A model generated the notes under the pieces. That model saw only the letters and a list, made by a program, of their open reading frames with translations, made no database searches and was not told the origin of the DNA. A stretch of 64,000 nt of DNA, taken from contig NZ_AMQY01000011.1 in the NCBI RefSeq assembly GCF_000334215.1, positions 310,001-374,000 on the forward strand. The letters run 5' to 3'. The position numbers were made by a program, and so were the translations under genes. Numbering within the stretch: the first letter of the stretch is position 1; each line of letters starts with the position of its first letter. This document shows, one piece after another, positions 17,182-25,211 of this stretch. This stretch comes from Vreelandella jeotgali Hwa. Lineage in GTDB: Bacteria > Pseudomonadota > Gammaproteobacteria > Pseudomonadales > Halomonadaceae.

Positions 17182-17262
17182 GCACTTTAAAGTAGAGGAC
17201 TGCAAAGAGAGGATTGCATCGGCACAAAGGAGGCAAATCGAAGCCGCACTTTAACGTAAAGA
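17182..17262. repeat. Direct repeat GCACTTTAA-GTA upstream of apeC
   Basis: The sequence GCACTTTAAAGTAGA at 17182-17196 recurs as GCACTTTAACGTAAAGA at 17246-17262, 64 bases apart, in the leader of the pigment operon. Each is partly self-complementary. A regulator site is possible, but two imperfect copies could arise by chance in AT-rich DNA. Confidence 0.3.
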
Positions 17263-17481
17263 TGCTCCCGGGCCAAGTTGCATCTCTTGACGTTTTACAA
17301 CGAAGTTATCACGTTATTTACGCTATTCAAGGCAGGTTTCACCTGTTCCGTGTTATATTCATCTTTACTTATTTTATCCGCCTTCATGTGTGCAGTGTTA
17401 CGGAAATATGACCGTCGGGATATATCTGAAAAAACTTAAGATTATTCGAAAAAAGAATGATAAAAGAGAAAGTTAGCCTTA

Positions 17482-17510
17482 TTGGCTATAAAAAGCGGTT
17501 GTATTATACT
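17482..17510 (+). promoter_or_regulatory. Sigma-70-type promoter of symporter gene
   Basis: A -35 box TTGGCT at 17482-17487 and a -10 box TATACT at 17505-17510 are separated by exactly 17 bases. Transcription would start near 17517, giving a leader of about 46 bases before the ATG at 17563. Confidence 0.65.
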
Positions 17511-17562
17511 GCGCCACCCCCATCTGGGCCCTGAACGCTCATGCACGCTGGTGGTTGTTGTT

Positions 17563-18828
17563 ATGCATTTTCTCTGGAAAAAATACGCCGATACCTCGCT
17601 GATCGCGCGGGTTACAATTGCGCTGGTGGCGGGGGTTGCCGTTGGCCTGCTGGGCAGTGAGGCGACGGTCGGCTGGCTTGCGCCGCTGGGCGATCTGCTG
17701 CTGCGGCTGCTGACCTTTCTGATCGTGCCCATCGTGCTGTTTACACTGATGGTCGGGGTCAACCAGTCGCGCGAAGGCAGCGTTGGCCGGGTCGGGCGCA
17801 AGGTGTTTGTCTACTATCTGGCGAGCACGGCGCTGGCGATAGTCGTCGGGCTTGCCGTGGCCTCGCTGTTCAGCCCCGGCAGCGGCATGACTCTGGACGA
17901 CAGCGCGAGTTTCTCTGTGCCGGAAAACCCGGGGCTGGTCGACGTGCTGCTCGATATCGTGCCCGGCAATATTCTCGAGGCGTTCACCCAGCTCAATATG
18001 CTGGGCATCATCTTTACCGCGCTGGTGTTCGGTATTGCGCTGCTGAAGCTGCGCGAGTCGGGTAGCGAGCGGCAATCTGCCCTCGGCGAGCGGCTTTACG
18101 AGGTGCTTGAGGCCCTCAACGAGATCACGTTGAAGGTGATGTCGGGGGTGCTGCACTACGTGCCTATCGGCGTGTTTGCCATCGTCGCTGATACCGTCAG
18201 CCGTCAGGGCATGGGCACGCTGCTCTCGCTGGGCGATATGGTGCTGGTGCTGTACCTGGCGCTGGGGATTCAGCTGTTGCTTTACTGCGCCGGTATGCGG
18301 CTTTTCGGCGTGGGCATCAGGGATTTCTTCCGCGAAGCGCGCACCCCCATGGCGACGTCCTTTGCGACCCAGAGTAGTTCCGGCACCCTGCCGTTGACCA
18401 TCAACGCGGCCGACCGGCTGGGCACTCCCAAAACCATCTACGGTTTCAGCCTGCCGCTGGGGGCCACGCTCAACATGGACGGCGCGGCGATCCGCATTGC
18501 CATTTCGGCGGTGTTTGCCGCTAACGTGATTGGCGCACCGCTGGATTTCATGAGCATGGTGCAGATCGTGCTGATCGGCACCCTGGTATCGGTGGGCACC
18601 GCCGGCGTGCCGGGTGCGGGTATTATCATGATCGCCACGGTGTTTGCCCAGGTGGGGTTGCCGATTGAAACCGTAGCGCTGCTCACCGCCATTGATGCGC
18701 TGGTGGGCATGGGCTGCACATCGCTTAACGTCACCGGCGATCTGGTGGGTACGTCGATTATTGCCCGCAGCGAACGCCGTCGGGAGTCCCGGGAGCAGCC
18801 GGCGGATGCCTGCACGGCGGAAAGCTGA
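17563..18828 (+). CDS. Dicarboxylate/amino acid:cation symporter (DAACS family)
   Basis: A 421-residue secondary transporter of the GltP/DctA family. It has about eight membrane helices, the serine-rich re-entrant loop QSSSGTLPL, LNMDGAAIRIA in helix 7 and MGCTSLNVTGDL in helix 8, the usual sodium- and substrate-binding elements. Substrates of relatives include C4-dicarboxylates, glutamate, aspartate and serine; sequence alone does not decide. Start ATG 17563 (MHFLWKKYADTSL) begins right at the first helix and fits the promoter at 17482-17510. Single-gene unit, divergent from the pigment operon. Confidence 0.85.
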   Translation: MHFLWKKYADTSLIARVTIALVAGVAVGLLGSEATVGWLAPLGDLLLRLLTFLIVPIVLFTLMVGVNQSREGSVGRVGRKVFVYYLASTALAIVVGLAVASLFSPGSGMTLDDSASFSVPENPGLVDVLLDIVPGNILEAFTQLNMLGIIFTALVFGIALLKLRESGSERQSALGERLYEVLEALNEITLKVMSGVLHYVPIGVFAIVADTVSRQGMGTLLSLGDMVLVLYLALGIQLLLYCAGMRLFGVGIRDFFREARTPMATSFATQSSSGTLPLTINAADRLGTPKTIYGFSLPLGATLNMDGAAIRIAISAVFAANVIGAPLDFMSMVQIVLIGTLVSVGTAGVPGAGIIMIATVFAQVGLPIETVALLTAIDALVGMGCTSLNVTGDLVGTSIIARSERRRESREQPADACTAES

Positions 18829-18866
18829 TAGCGTCGGCGCCGTCAGTCACAAGGCAAGGAGCGAAC

Positions 18867-19361
18867 ATGATCGCGGATCACGAACGGCCCTATTTGGATA
18901 GAAGTGTGGAGCTGGCGCGAGAGGCGCTGGCGGCGGGTGACGAACCCTTTGGCAGCGTGCTGGTCAGCGCCGAGGGCAAGGTGCTGCACGAAGACCGCAA
19001 CCGCATTGCCGGCGGCGACAACACCCGCCATCCGGAAATTGCCCTGGCCTACTGGGCGGTGGAAAACCTCACGCCTGCGGAGCGTGCCGCCGCCACGGTG
19101 TATACCTCCGGCGAGCACTGTCCCATGTGCGCCGCCGCCCACGGCTGGGTAGGGCTCGGGCGCATTGTCTACGTGAGTTCGTCGAAGCAGCTGGGCGAGT
19201 GGCTAAGCGCGATGGACGTGCCGCCGGCACCGGTAGCGACGCTGCCCATCGAGCAGATTGTTCCCGGCCTGACGGTCGAAGGCCCGGTGTTGGCGCTTGC
19301 CGAGACGATGGCGGCGCTGCACCGGCAATATCATACCGGCCAGGCAGGGCACGGCGGCTAG
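18867..19361 (+). CDS. Nucleoside deaminase (cytidine/guanine deaminase superfamily)
   Basis: A 164-residue zinc deaminase. The zinc and catalytic motifs are RHPEIAL (His ligand and proton-shuttling Glu) and GEHCPMCAAA (two Cys ligands). The overall plan is like guanine deaminase or tRNA-adenosine deaminase-like enzymes; I cannot choose a substrate. It follows the symporter by 38 bases and may be cotranscribed. Its stop shares the four bases CTAG with the stop of the converging RlpA gene. Confidence 0.8.
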   Translation: MIADHERPYLDRSVELAREALAAGDEPFGSVLVSAEGKVLHEDRNRIAGGDNTRHPEIALAYWAVENLTPAERAAATVYTSGEHCPMCAAAHGWVGLGRIVYVSSSKQLGEWLSAMDVPPAPVATLPIEQIVPGLTVEGPVLALAETMAALHRQYHTGQAGHGG

Positions 19362-19750
19362 TCGATTACCGTCACGGTTACCCTGGCCACGCCGCGCTCG
19401 AGCATGTCGAGCTTTTGCGCGGCACGGCGTGAGAGATCAATAATGCGGCCCTGTGCGTAGGGGCCGCGGTCGTTGATGACGACCTCGACACTCTGGTCGG
19501 TTGCCGGCCGGGTGACGCGAACCCGGGTGCCCATGGGCAGTTTGCGGTGGGCCGCGGTCATGGCCTGCTGGTCAAACGGCACGCCGCTGGCGGTGAGCAG
19601 GCCCTGGAAGCGGTCGCTGTAGTAGGACGCCATGCCCGACCGGGGCGCGGGGGCTGTGTCTGCCGGGGCACTGGCGGTTGCCGCTGCCACGATCAGCGCG
19701 ACCGCGCACAGGTGCAACGGCAGCGTCAGGCAAAAAAAGCGTCGAACCAT
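19358..19750 (-). CDS. rlpA: RlpA-like double-psi beta-barrel protein
   Basis: A 130-residue exported protein: signal peptide (LPLHLCAVALIVAAATASA) and one RlpA domain with GMASYYSDRFQG, TAAHRKLPMGTRV and VVINDRGPYAQGRIIDLS. Relatives cleave naked glycan strands at septa. This one is minimal: no lipobox after the signal peptide and no C-terminal SPOR domain, so septal targeting is uncertain. ATG 19750 is preferred because GGGAGG lies seven bases before it; an ATG two codons upstream is also in frame. Confidence 0.82.
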   Translation of the reverse strand: MVRRFFCLTLPLHLCAVALIVAAATASAPADTAPAPRSGMASYYSDRFQGLLTASGVPFDQQAMTAAHRKLPMGTRVRVTRPATDQSVEVVINDRGPYAQGRIIDLSRRAAQKLDMLERGVARVTVTVID

Positions 19751-19793
19751 AAGCATGCCTCCCTTTATTCTGTTTTTATGAACAGTAACTCGA

Positions 19794-20813
19794 TTAAGCG
19801 CGGGTTTCATGGCGGTTGAAGTAAGCCTGCATCACGGCAATCACTTTGTCGATGTCGGCATCGCGGATGTCGCGATGGGTCACCAGCCGTGCACTGTCGA
19901 GCAGGTCGATCAGAATATCGTGGTCGTGCAGCCAGTTGGCCAGCGGGGTCAGGTGCTCTTCGGGGAAGTCGGCAAACACCATGTTGGTCGCGCGTGACGT
20001 GACGGTCACGTCTGGCAGCGCCGCCATGCCGCGGGCCAGCGTTTCGGCGCGGCGATGGTCGTCGGCCAGGTCGGGCAGGTGATGCTCGAGCGCGTGCCAG
20101 CAGCCGGCGGCGATAATCCCGGACTGGCGCATGCCGCCGCCGGTAACCTTGCGCCAGCGCCGGGCGCGGTCGATCAGCTCGGTCGAGCCCACGAGCACCG
20201 AACCCACGGGCGCGCCCAATCCCTTGGAAAAGCATAGCGATACGCTGTCGAACGGCTCGCACAGCGCGGCCAGCGGGGTATCCGTGCCCACGGCCGCGTT
20301 GAACAGCCGCGCACCGTCCAGGTGGGTGGCAAGCTGGTGCTCGCGGGCCAGCGCGGTGGCATCGCGTATATAGTCCTGAGGCAGGATTTTACCGCCGATG
20401 GTGTTTTCCAGCGCCAGTAGCCGAGTGCGGGCAAAGTGGAAGTCGTCGGCCTTGATTGCGGCGCGGACCTTGTCCAGCGGCAGGCTGCCGTCATCGGCGT
20501 TTTCCACCGGCTGGGGCTGGATACTGCCGAGTACGGCGGCACCGCCGCCTTCAAAGCCGTAGGTATGCGCCTGCTGGCCGACGATGTATTCGTCGCCGCG
20601 CCCGCAGTGGGCCATCAGCGCGACGAGATTGCTCTGGGTACCGCTGGGAAACAACAGCGCGGCTTGCTTGCCTGTCGTCTCGGCTACCGCCTGTTCAAAA
20701 GCGCTCACCGTGGGGTCATCGCCCCAGACATCGTCGCCGACCGGGGCGGCGCACATGGCTTCGTACATGGCCGGCGTGGGCCGGGTGACGGTATCGCTGC
20801 GCAGATCGATCAT
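19794..20813 (-). CDS. ltaE: Low-specificity L-threonine aldolase
   Basis: A 339-residue PLP enzyme beginning MIDLRSDTVTRPTPAM, the family signature. Other motifs: GDDVWGDDPTV, the His of QQAHTYGFEGG that stacks on PLP, HLDGARLFNA, and the PLP-binding Lys in CFSKGLGAPVGS. It cleaves L-threonine or L-allo-threonine to glycine and acetaldehyde. GGAG eight bases upstream supports the ATG at 20813. Its leader contains an array of 14-base repeats (20855-20924). Confidence 0.9.
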   Translation of the reverse strand: MIDLRSDTVTRPTPAMYEAMCAAPVGDDVWGDDPTVSAFEQAVAETTGKQAALLFPSGTQSNLVALMAHCGRGDEYIVGQQAHTYGFEGGGAAVLGSIQPQPVENADDGSLPLDKVRAAIKADDFHFARTRLLALENTIGGKILPQDYIRDATALAREHQLATHLDGARLFNAAVGTDTPLAALCEPFDSVSLCFSKGLGAPVGSVLVGSTELIDRARRWRKVTGGGMRQSGIIAAGCWHALEHHLPDLADDHRRAETLARGMAALPDVTVTSRATNMVFADFPEEHLTPLANWLHDHDILIDLLDSARLVTHRDIRDADIDKVIAVMQAYFNRHETRA

Positions 20814-20854
20814 GATGGCGCTCCGTAAAAGTGTTTGAGAGACCGTGTTGTAAA

Positions 20855-20924
20855 AGCTGTGCCGTAGGGGTTGTGCCGAAGGGGCTGTGCTATAGCGCCT
20901 GTGCTGTGGGGGCTTTGCGATAGC
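20855..20924. repeat. Degenerate tandem repeat, 5 x 14 bp
   Basis: Five head-to-tail units of exactly 14 bases: AGCTGTGCCGTAGG, GGTTGTGCCGAAGG, GGCTGTGCTATAGC, GCCTGTGCTGTGGG and GGCTTTGCGATAGC. They share a CTGTGC core. The array lies in the leader of the threonine aldolase gene, between it and the ABC exporter. Confidence 0.75.
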
Positions 20925-21009
20925 GGCGTTATGGCTGCGTACACAGAGGCCGACGAGCATAACCCCCGGGTAGAGGCAGGAAAACCCGAGTGCCATGTGT
21001 CGGCCGGTT

Positions 21010-22453
21010 TTACTCGTAGCCTTTGGCCTGCAGGCGGAACAGCTGGGCGTAGCGGCCGTTTTGTGCCAAAAGCTCGGCGTGGGTGCCGCGCTCTATGATA
21101 CGCCCGCTGTCCATCACCAGGATTTGCTCGGCGCTTCTCACCGTAGAGAAGCGGTGCGAAATCAGAATCGTCATCCTGTCGCGGCTATGCTCGCGAAAGC
21201 GGGCAAACACTTCGGCCTCGGCGGCCGGGTCCATGGCGGCGGTGGGCTCGTCGAGCACGAGGATGTCGGCGTTTTCGCGCATGTAGGCCCGGGACAGCGC
21301 GATTTTCTGCCACTGTCCGCCGGAGAGCTCCTGGCCGTTTTTGAACCAGCGCCCCAGCTGGGTGTGATAACCCGAGGGCATCTGCCGAATAAAGTCGTCG
21401 GCCATGCCGTAGCGCGCGGCGTCTTCCCAGCGGGCTTCGTCGTCAAAGGCATGGGTGTCGCCAACGCCGAGGTTTTCGCCAACGGGCAGCTGGTAGCGCA
21501 CAAAATCCTGGAAGATCACACCCACGCGCTCGCGCAGGGCGACGGCGTCCCAGTCGCGCAGGTCGGTGCCGTCCAGCAGAATGCGCCCCCGGGTGGGGGA
21601 ATAAAGCCGGGTCAACAGCTTGATCAGTGTGGTCTTGCCCGAGCCGTTTTCGCCCACCAGCGCCAGGCTCTGCCCCGGCACCAGGTGGAGAGACACGCCG
21701 TGGAGGACCTCCCTGCCGCCGGGATAGGCGAAGCTGACGTCTTCCAGGCGCAGGCCGTCGCCGGGTGACACGCCGCGGGTCTGGGTGCCGGTATCGGCTT
21801 CCACGGGCTGTTCCAGATATTCATACAGATTGGAGAGGTAGAGGTTGTCCTCGTACATGCCGCTGATGGCGCTCAGGCAGGCCGACAGCGCGCTCTGGCC
21901 CTGCTTGAACACCATCAGGTACATGGTCATCTTGCCAAGGGTGAGCCTGCCCATGACGGTTTCCGCCACCACCCAGCCGTAGGCGGCGTAGAAGGTCAGC
22001 GTACCCAGCAGGCCCAGGGCAAAGCCCCAGCCCTCCCGGCGCAGTGTCAGCCGGCGTTCTTCGGTAAACAGCCGGTTGAATATCGCCCGGTAGCGCTGGA
22101 GGAAGAGGCTTTCCAGGCCAAACAGCTTGACTTCCTTGATACTGTCCTCGCGGGCCAGCACGGTTTCCAGGTACATCTGCATGCGCGAGTGTGGCGAGCG
22201 CCAGCGGAAGAGCCGGAACGCTTCGCCGGAAAACCGCGCTTCGGAAATGAACACCGGCAGCGCGCCGGCGACCAGCACCAGCAGTGCCCAGGGCGAAAAC
22301 TGCACCAGCAGCACGCCAAAGCTGCCCAGCGAAATCGCGTTCTGCAGCAGCGAAAACGTCTTGTTGACCAGCCCCAGCGGTCGGGTGGAGGCTTCGCGGC
22401 GGGCGCGGGTGAGCTTGTCGTAGAGTTCGGAATCTTCAAACTGGGCAAGTGAC
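21010..22453 (-). pseudogene. ABC exporter, 3' fragment (interrupted by IS element)
   Basis: The C-terminal part of a half-size ABC exporter (transmembrane domain plus ATPase). The membrane part continues from SLAQFEDSELYDKLTRARRE; the ATPase domain is intact: Walker A GENGSGKTT, signature LSGGQWQKIALS, Walker B DILVLDEPTAAMD and the H-loop ISHRFS. The 5' part lies beyond the insertion (23889..24319). Removing the insertion and one copy of the GAC duplication joins the frames as EKAGTLSLAQFEDSE without a break, so the gene was whole before the insertion. Substrate unknown. Any in-frame Met read near the IS border is an artefact. Confidence 0.9.
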
Positions 22454-22477
22454 TGAACTGCACCCCGAAAGTTGGAC
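22454..22477. repeat. IS left terminal inverted repeat
   Basis: Begins TGAACTGCACCCC and ends AAGTTGGAC. It matches the reverse complement of 23865-23888 at 20 of 24 positions and directly abuts the GAC target duplication. Confidence 0.9.
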
Positions 22478-22503
22478 ATCATCCAACCTTCGGGGTGTTT
22501 TTG

Positions 22504-22974
22504 ATGGCGAAATATGACGAGAGCTTCAAGCTGCGGGTTATTCAGCAGTGTTTACGCGAGGACATCAGCCAGGGGGAAGTGGCTCGCCAGTATGGCGTGG
22601 ATGTGTCCACCATCCGGCAATGGCTGGCAACCTATCGACAGCATGGCGTGTCGGGCCTGCGCAAGAAGTACAGTCACCACAGTGCGGCCTTCAAGCGGGA
22701 GGTGCTTGAGCGAATGTGGCGGGATGGCTTGTCACAACGCCAGGCTGCGGCCCTGTTCGATATCCGTGAGCGCAGCGCTATTGGCAGATGGGAGCGTCAG
22801 TACCATAGTGGGGGTCTGACTGCCCTGGAACCTCAGCGCAAAGGACGCCGCCCGATGTCAAAGAAGCCTCCTTCACCGCCCCTACCTGATAAAGAGCGCT
22901 CTCAAGAGGCGTTGCTGAAAGAACTCGCCTACCTGCGTGCCGAGAACGCCTATCTAAAAAGCTCGATGCCTTGA
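22504..22974 (+). CDS. IS3-family transposase OrfA
   Basis: A 156-residue DNA-binding protein beginning MAKYDESFKLRVIQQCL. Two helix-turn-helix units are visible (about residues 5-50 with GEVARQYGVDVSTIRQW, and 60-105 with SQRQAAALFDIRERSAI), then a C-terminal leucine-zipper-like stretch (EALLKELAYLRAENAYLK). An A5G run at 22956-22961 just before the stop is a likely -1 frameshift site; slipping there continues as KLDALIQAEQDVARG. This is the usual way the family makes the OrfAB fusion. Confidence 0.88.
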   Translation: MAKYDESFKLRVIQQCLREDISQGEVARQYGVDVSTIRQWLATYRQHGVSGLRKKYSHHSAAFKREVLERMWRDGLSQRQAAALFDIRERSAIGRWERQYHSGGLTALEPQRKGRRPMSKKPPSPPLPDKERSQEALLKELAYLRAENAYLKSSMP

Positions 22975-23050
22975 TCCAGGCAGAGCAGGACGTGGCGCGA
23001 GGCAAAAAGCGCAAGTCGTCCAGGGATTAAGGCATGAGCACACCCTCGCC

Positions 23051-23857
23051 TTGCTGCTGCGAGCGGCCGGTCTCTCGCGCAGCACGTTTTACTATCAACG
23101 CAAGGCCCAGAACACCGGTGACAAATACGCGGCTCTGAAAACGCGTATACGCCAAATCTACGACCACCATCGGGGGCGTTACGGTTACCGTCGCATCACC
23201 GCGGCCTTGAAACAGGCGGGCGAGACAGTCAACCACAAGACCGTGCAGCGACTGATGAAGAGTCTGGGCCTGAGGTCACTGGTACGCCGAAAACGATACC
23301 GATCCTATCGAGGAAGCGCAGGACGAATCGCGCCCAATCTGCTCGATCGTCAGTTCCAGGCACAACGTCCGAACCAGAAGTGGGTCACCGATATCACGGA
23401 GTTCAGCGTCAACGGCCAGAAGCTCTATCTATCGCCGGTCATGGATCTCTATAACGGCGAAATCGTGGCCTACCAGACCGGCAAGCGCCCCGTGCTCTCC
23501 CTGGTGATCGATATGATGCACAAGGCGTTGACTCGGTTGGAGCCAGCGGACAAGCCGCAGCTGCACTCCGATCAAGGCTGGCATTATCAGCACCCGGCTT
23601 ACCGGCGCTTGCTGAAGGAGCGATCCCTGATTCAAAGCATGTCACGTAAAGGCAACTGCCTGGACAATGCAGCGATGGAGAGCTTTTTTGGCACCCTCAA
23701 GGCCGAGTACTTTTATCTGAATCGGTTCGAGACGCTTGAGCAACTGCAGCGAGGACTCGACCACTACATCCACTACTATAATCACGAACGCATTAAGTTG
23801 ACGCTAAAAGGCCTGAGCCCTGTGCAGTACAGGACTCAGGCCTTGGGTGCCAGCTAA
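23051..23857 (+). CDS. IS3-family transposase OrfB (DDE integrase domain)
   Basis: A 268-residue or longer rve-type integrase. The catalytic triad is visible: Asp in KWVTDITEF, Asp in LHSDQGWHY and Glu in NAAMESFFGTLK. The N-terminal part (LLLRAAGLSRSTFYYQ) is the usual HTH_21-like start. The open frame extends upstream to about 22975 without a start codon. That frame is not the -1 frame of orfA: the -1 frame stops at 23028-23030. A second shift would be needed, or one base has been lost (see findings). TTG 23051 is only a nominal start. Confidence 0.85.
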   Translation: MLLRAAGLSRSTFYYQRKAQNTGDKYAALKTRIRQIYDHHRGRYGYRRITAALKQAGETVNHKTVQRLMKSLGLRSLVRRKRYRSYRGSAGRIAPNLLDRQFQAQRPNQKWVTDITEFSVNGQKLYLSPVMDLYNGEIVAYQTGKRPVLSLVIDMMHKALTRLEPADKPQLHSDQGWHYQHPAYRRLLKERSLIQSMSRKGNCLDNAAMESFFGTLKAEYFYLNRFETLEQLQRGLDHYIHYYNHERIKLTLKGLSPVQYRTQALGAS

Positions 23858-23864
23858 ATGAACC

Positions 23865-23888
23865 GTCCAACTTTATGGGGTCAGTTCA
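23865..23888. repeat. IS right terminal inverted repeat
   Basis: Begins GTCCAACTTTATGGGG and ends CAGTTCA, followed at once by the GAC target duplication at 23889-23891. Confidence 0.9.
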
Positions 23889-24319
23889 GACAGGGTGCCG
23901 GCCTTTTCCAGAATCATCACGTTAACGCGATGGCCCAGACGAGCGCGCAGCAGCGATTTCTGGGCGTCCAGGCACCGCTGGGCGAGGGCGATCAGGGCGA
24001 TAATCGCGCCTTCCAGCGCGACCAGCCAGAGCACCGGGGTCAGGCTGGTCGCCAGCGGCGGGGCGGTTTCGGCCTCCTGCGCCTGCATGGCGGCCACGAC
24101 GCCGTCCACGATCAGCTGGCCGACCCAGGCGGTAACCGCCGGCAGGACGCCGGCGATCAGGGTACACAGCGCCAGCCCCAGCATCATGACGCGAGAGGTT
24201 TGCCATACCAGCATCAGGGCCCGGCGGCTGTAGCGAAATACGCCCAAAAAGCCGCTGGCCAGATTGCGCGACCCGTTACCGCCGGGCCGGGCGTGAGAAT
24301 TCGAAAAGGATGCAGACAA
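23889..24319 (-). pseudogene. ABC exporter, 5' fragment (interrupted by IS element)
   Basis: The N-terminal part of the exporter at 21010..22453. It encodes the first membrane helices (ALMLVWQTSRVMMLGLALCT and VLWLVALEGAIIALIALAQ) and ends at ILEKAGTLS where the IS entered. The frame has a TTG at 24319 that could start it; the frame stays open further upstream without a better start. It sits 47 bases downstream of the L,D-transpeptidase stop and might be cotranscribed with it. The short product would lack the ATPase. Confidence 0.85.
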
Positions 24320-24366
24320 CGGCGTGACTACCGGCAGGTGGAAGAGGCGTCGATGACGGTCGGGCG

Positions 24367-25098
24367 TTAGCGCCGGGCCAGCTGTGGGTCAGCGCCGCCG
24401 CTGCAGTTGAGCTGCGACGAGCTGGCCAGCCATTCTTCATCGGGATAGTAGGCAAAGACGTACTGTTCGTTTTTCAGGCTGTCGATCAGCGGATAGGTAA
24501 TGCCCTCGCGGACCGCCGGGCAGCCGTAGCTGCGCCCCAGCCGGCCGGTTTTGTCGATAAAGTCTTCGCTGACGTAGTCGGCACCGTGAATCACGATGGC
24601 GCGCTCCATGGCGTGGTCGTTGACGTCGGGCTCCAGGCCGTCAAGGCGCAGGGAATAGCCGTTGCGACCGTAGTAGCTGTTCATGGTACGAAACAGCCCC
24701 AGGCTGGACTGGTGGCTGTCCGGCGTATTGGAGAACCGGGTTGCCAGCGCGTCTCCCGAGCCCTGGCCGTGGGAGACCAGCTCCTTGAACAGCACGCGGT
24801 GATGCTCAAGGTCGAATACCCAGAGGCGCGGCTGGGTCGACGGCCGGGAGAAATCGATCAGGGCCAGGCGTTCGGCATTCGGGTCTGCGCAGCTGAGCGA
24901 TTCCGCCGCCATGCGCAACGCCCGCGGGGTCGCATCGGGAGCCAGCAGCTTGAGTTCGTGGTGCAGCGGCGTGGTGCCGGCAGAAGGCAGCGCTGCCATC
25001 CGGGAAAAGAAACCGGCGGCCTGTGATGGTAACGTAACGGCGCAGAGGGACAGGCCCAGCAGCAGTGCCGAGGCTTTTAAATGAAACGCCATGGTCAT
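24367..25098 (-). CDS. Murein L,D-transpeptidase catalytic domain protein (YkuD_2 type)
   Basis: A 243-residue exported protein with signal peptide (SALLLGLSLCAVTLPSQA). The catalytic region has IVIHGADYVSE and GRSYGCPAV, giving the His and Cys of the L,D-transpeptidase fold in the variant arrangement of the YkuD_2 family. It may cross-link or edit peptidoglycan peptides. Start could be 25098 (MTMAF) or 25092 (MAF); GGGA sits eight bases before the latter. Divergent from the larger L,D-transpeptidase gene at 25212, so two such enzymes share one promoter region. Confidence 0.8.
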   Translation of the reverse strand: MTMAFHLKASALLLGLSLCAVTLPSQAAGFFSRMAALPSAGTTPLHHELKLLAPDATPRALRMAAESLSCADPNAERLALIDFSRPSTQPRLWVFDLEHHRVLFKELVSHGQGSGDALATRFSNTPDSHQSSLGLFRTMNSYYGRNGYSLRLDGLEPDVNDHAMERAIVIHGADYVSEDFIDKTGRLGRSYGCPAVREGITYPLIDSLKNEQYVFAYYPDEEWLASSSQLNCSGGADPQLARR

Positions 25099-25211
25099 TA
25101 TCCCGATGGTGATCAATAAACGATGGAAGCAGAGTAAATAATGCGCGGCGCGCTTGCCATGATCCGTGTCATGGCACGGCAAAGCCGCCATCGTAACGCA
25201 AGGGGAAGGCG

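Larger units (their letters stand above)
17174..17562. other. AT-rich divergent intergenic region upstream of aryl polyene operon
   Basis: Gene-free stretch between the aryl polyene operon (leftward) and the symporter gene (rightward). It is much richer in A+T than its surroundings, especially 17280-17520, as expected for promoters and possibly a silencing protein target. It holds a convincing promoter for the symporter (17482-17510) and a direct repeat near the pigment operon start (17182-17262). I could not find an equally convincing promoter pointing left. Confidence 0.6.
22454..23888 (+). mobile_element. IS3-family insertion sequence (IS150-like group), 1,435 bp
   Basis: A complete element with imperfect terminal inverted repeats of 24 bases (20 of 24 match; outer part TGAACTG, inner part AAAGTTGGAC), flanked by the 3-base duplication GAC at 22451-22453 and 23889-23891. 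It carries orfA (two helix-turn-helix domains) and orfB (DDE integrase) on the plus strand, opposite to the exporter gene it splits. Clean ends and intact duplication suggest a fairly recent insertion. The subgroup is my reading of orfA and needs a database match. Confidence 0.93.

Noticed and set aside
22440-22482. Start codon of an intact ABC transporter at 22482
   Set aside because: That Met and the following residues lie within the IS terminus; the true gene begins beyond the insertion.
23873-24319. A stand-alone small membrane protein
   Set aside because: Its sequence joins exactly to the ABC exporter across the IS element; the apparent end SELTP is IS sequence.
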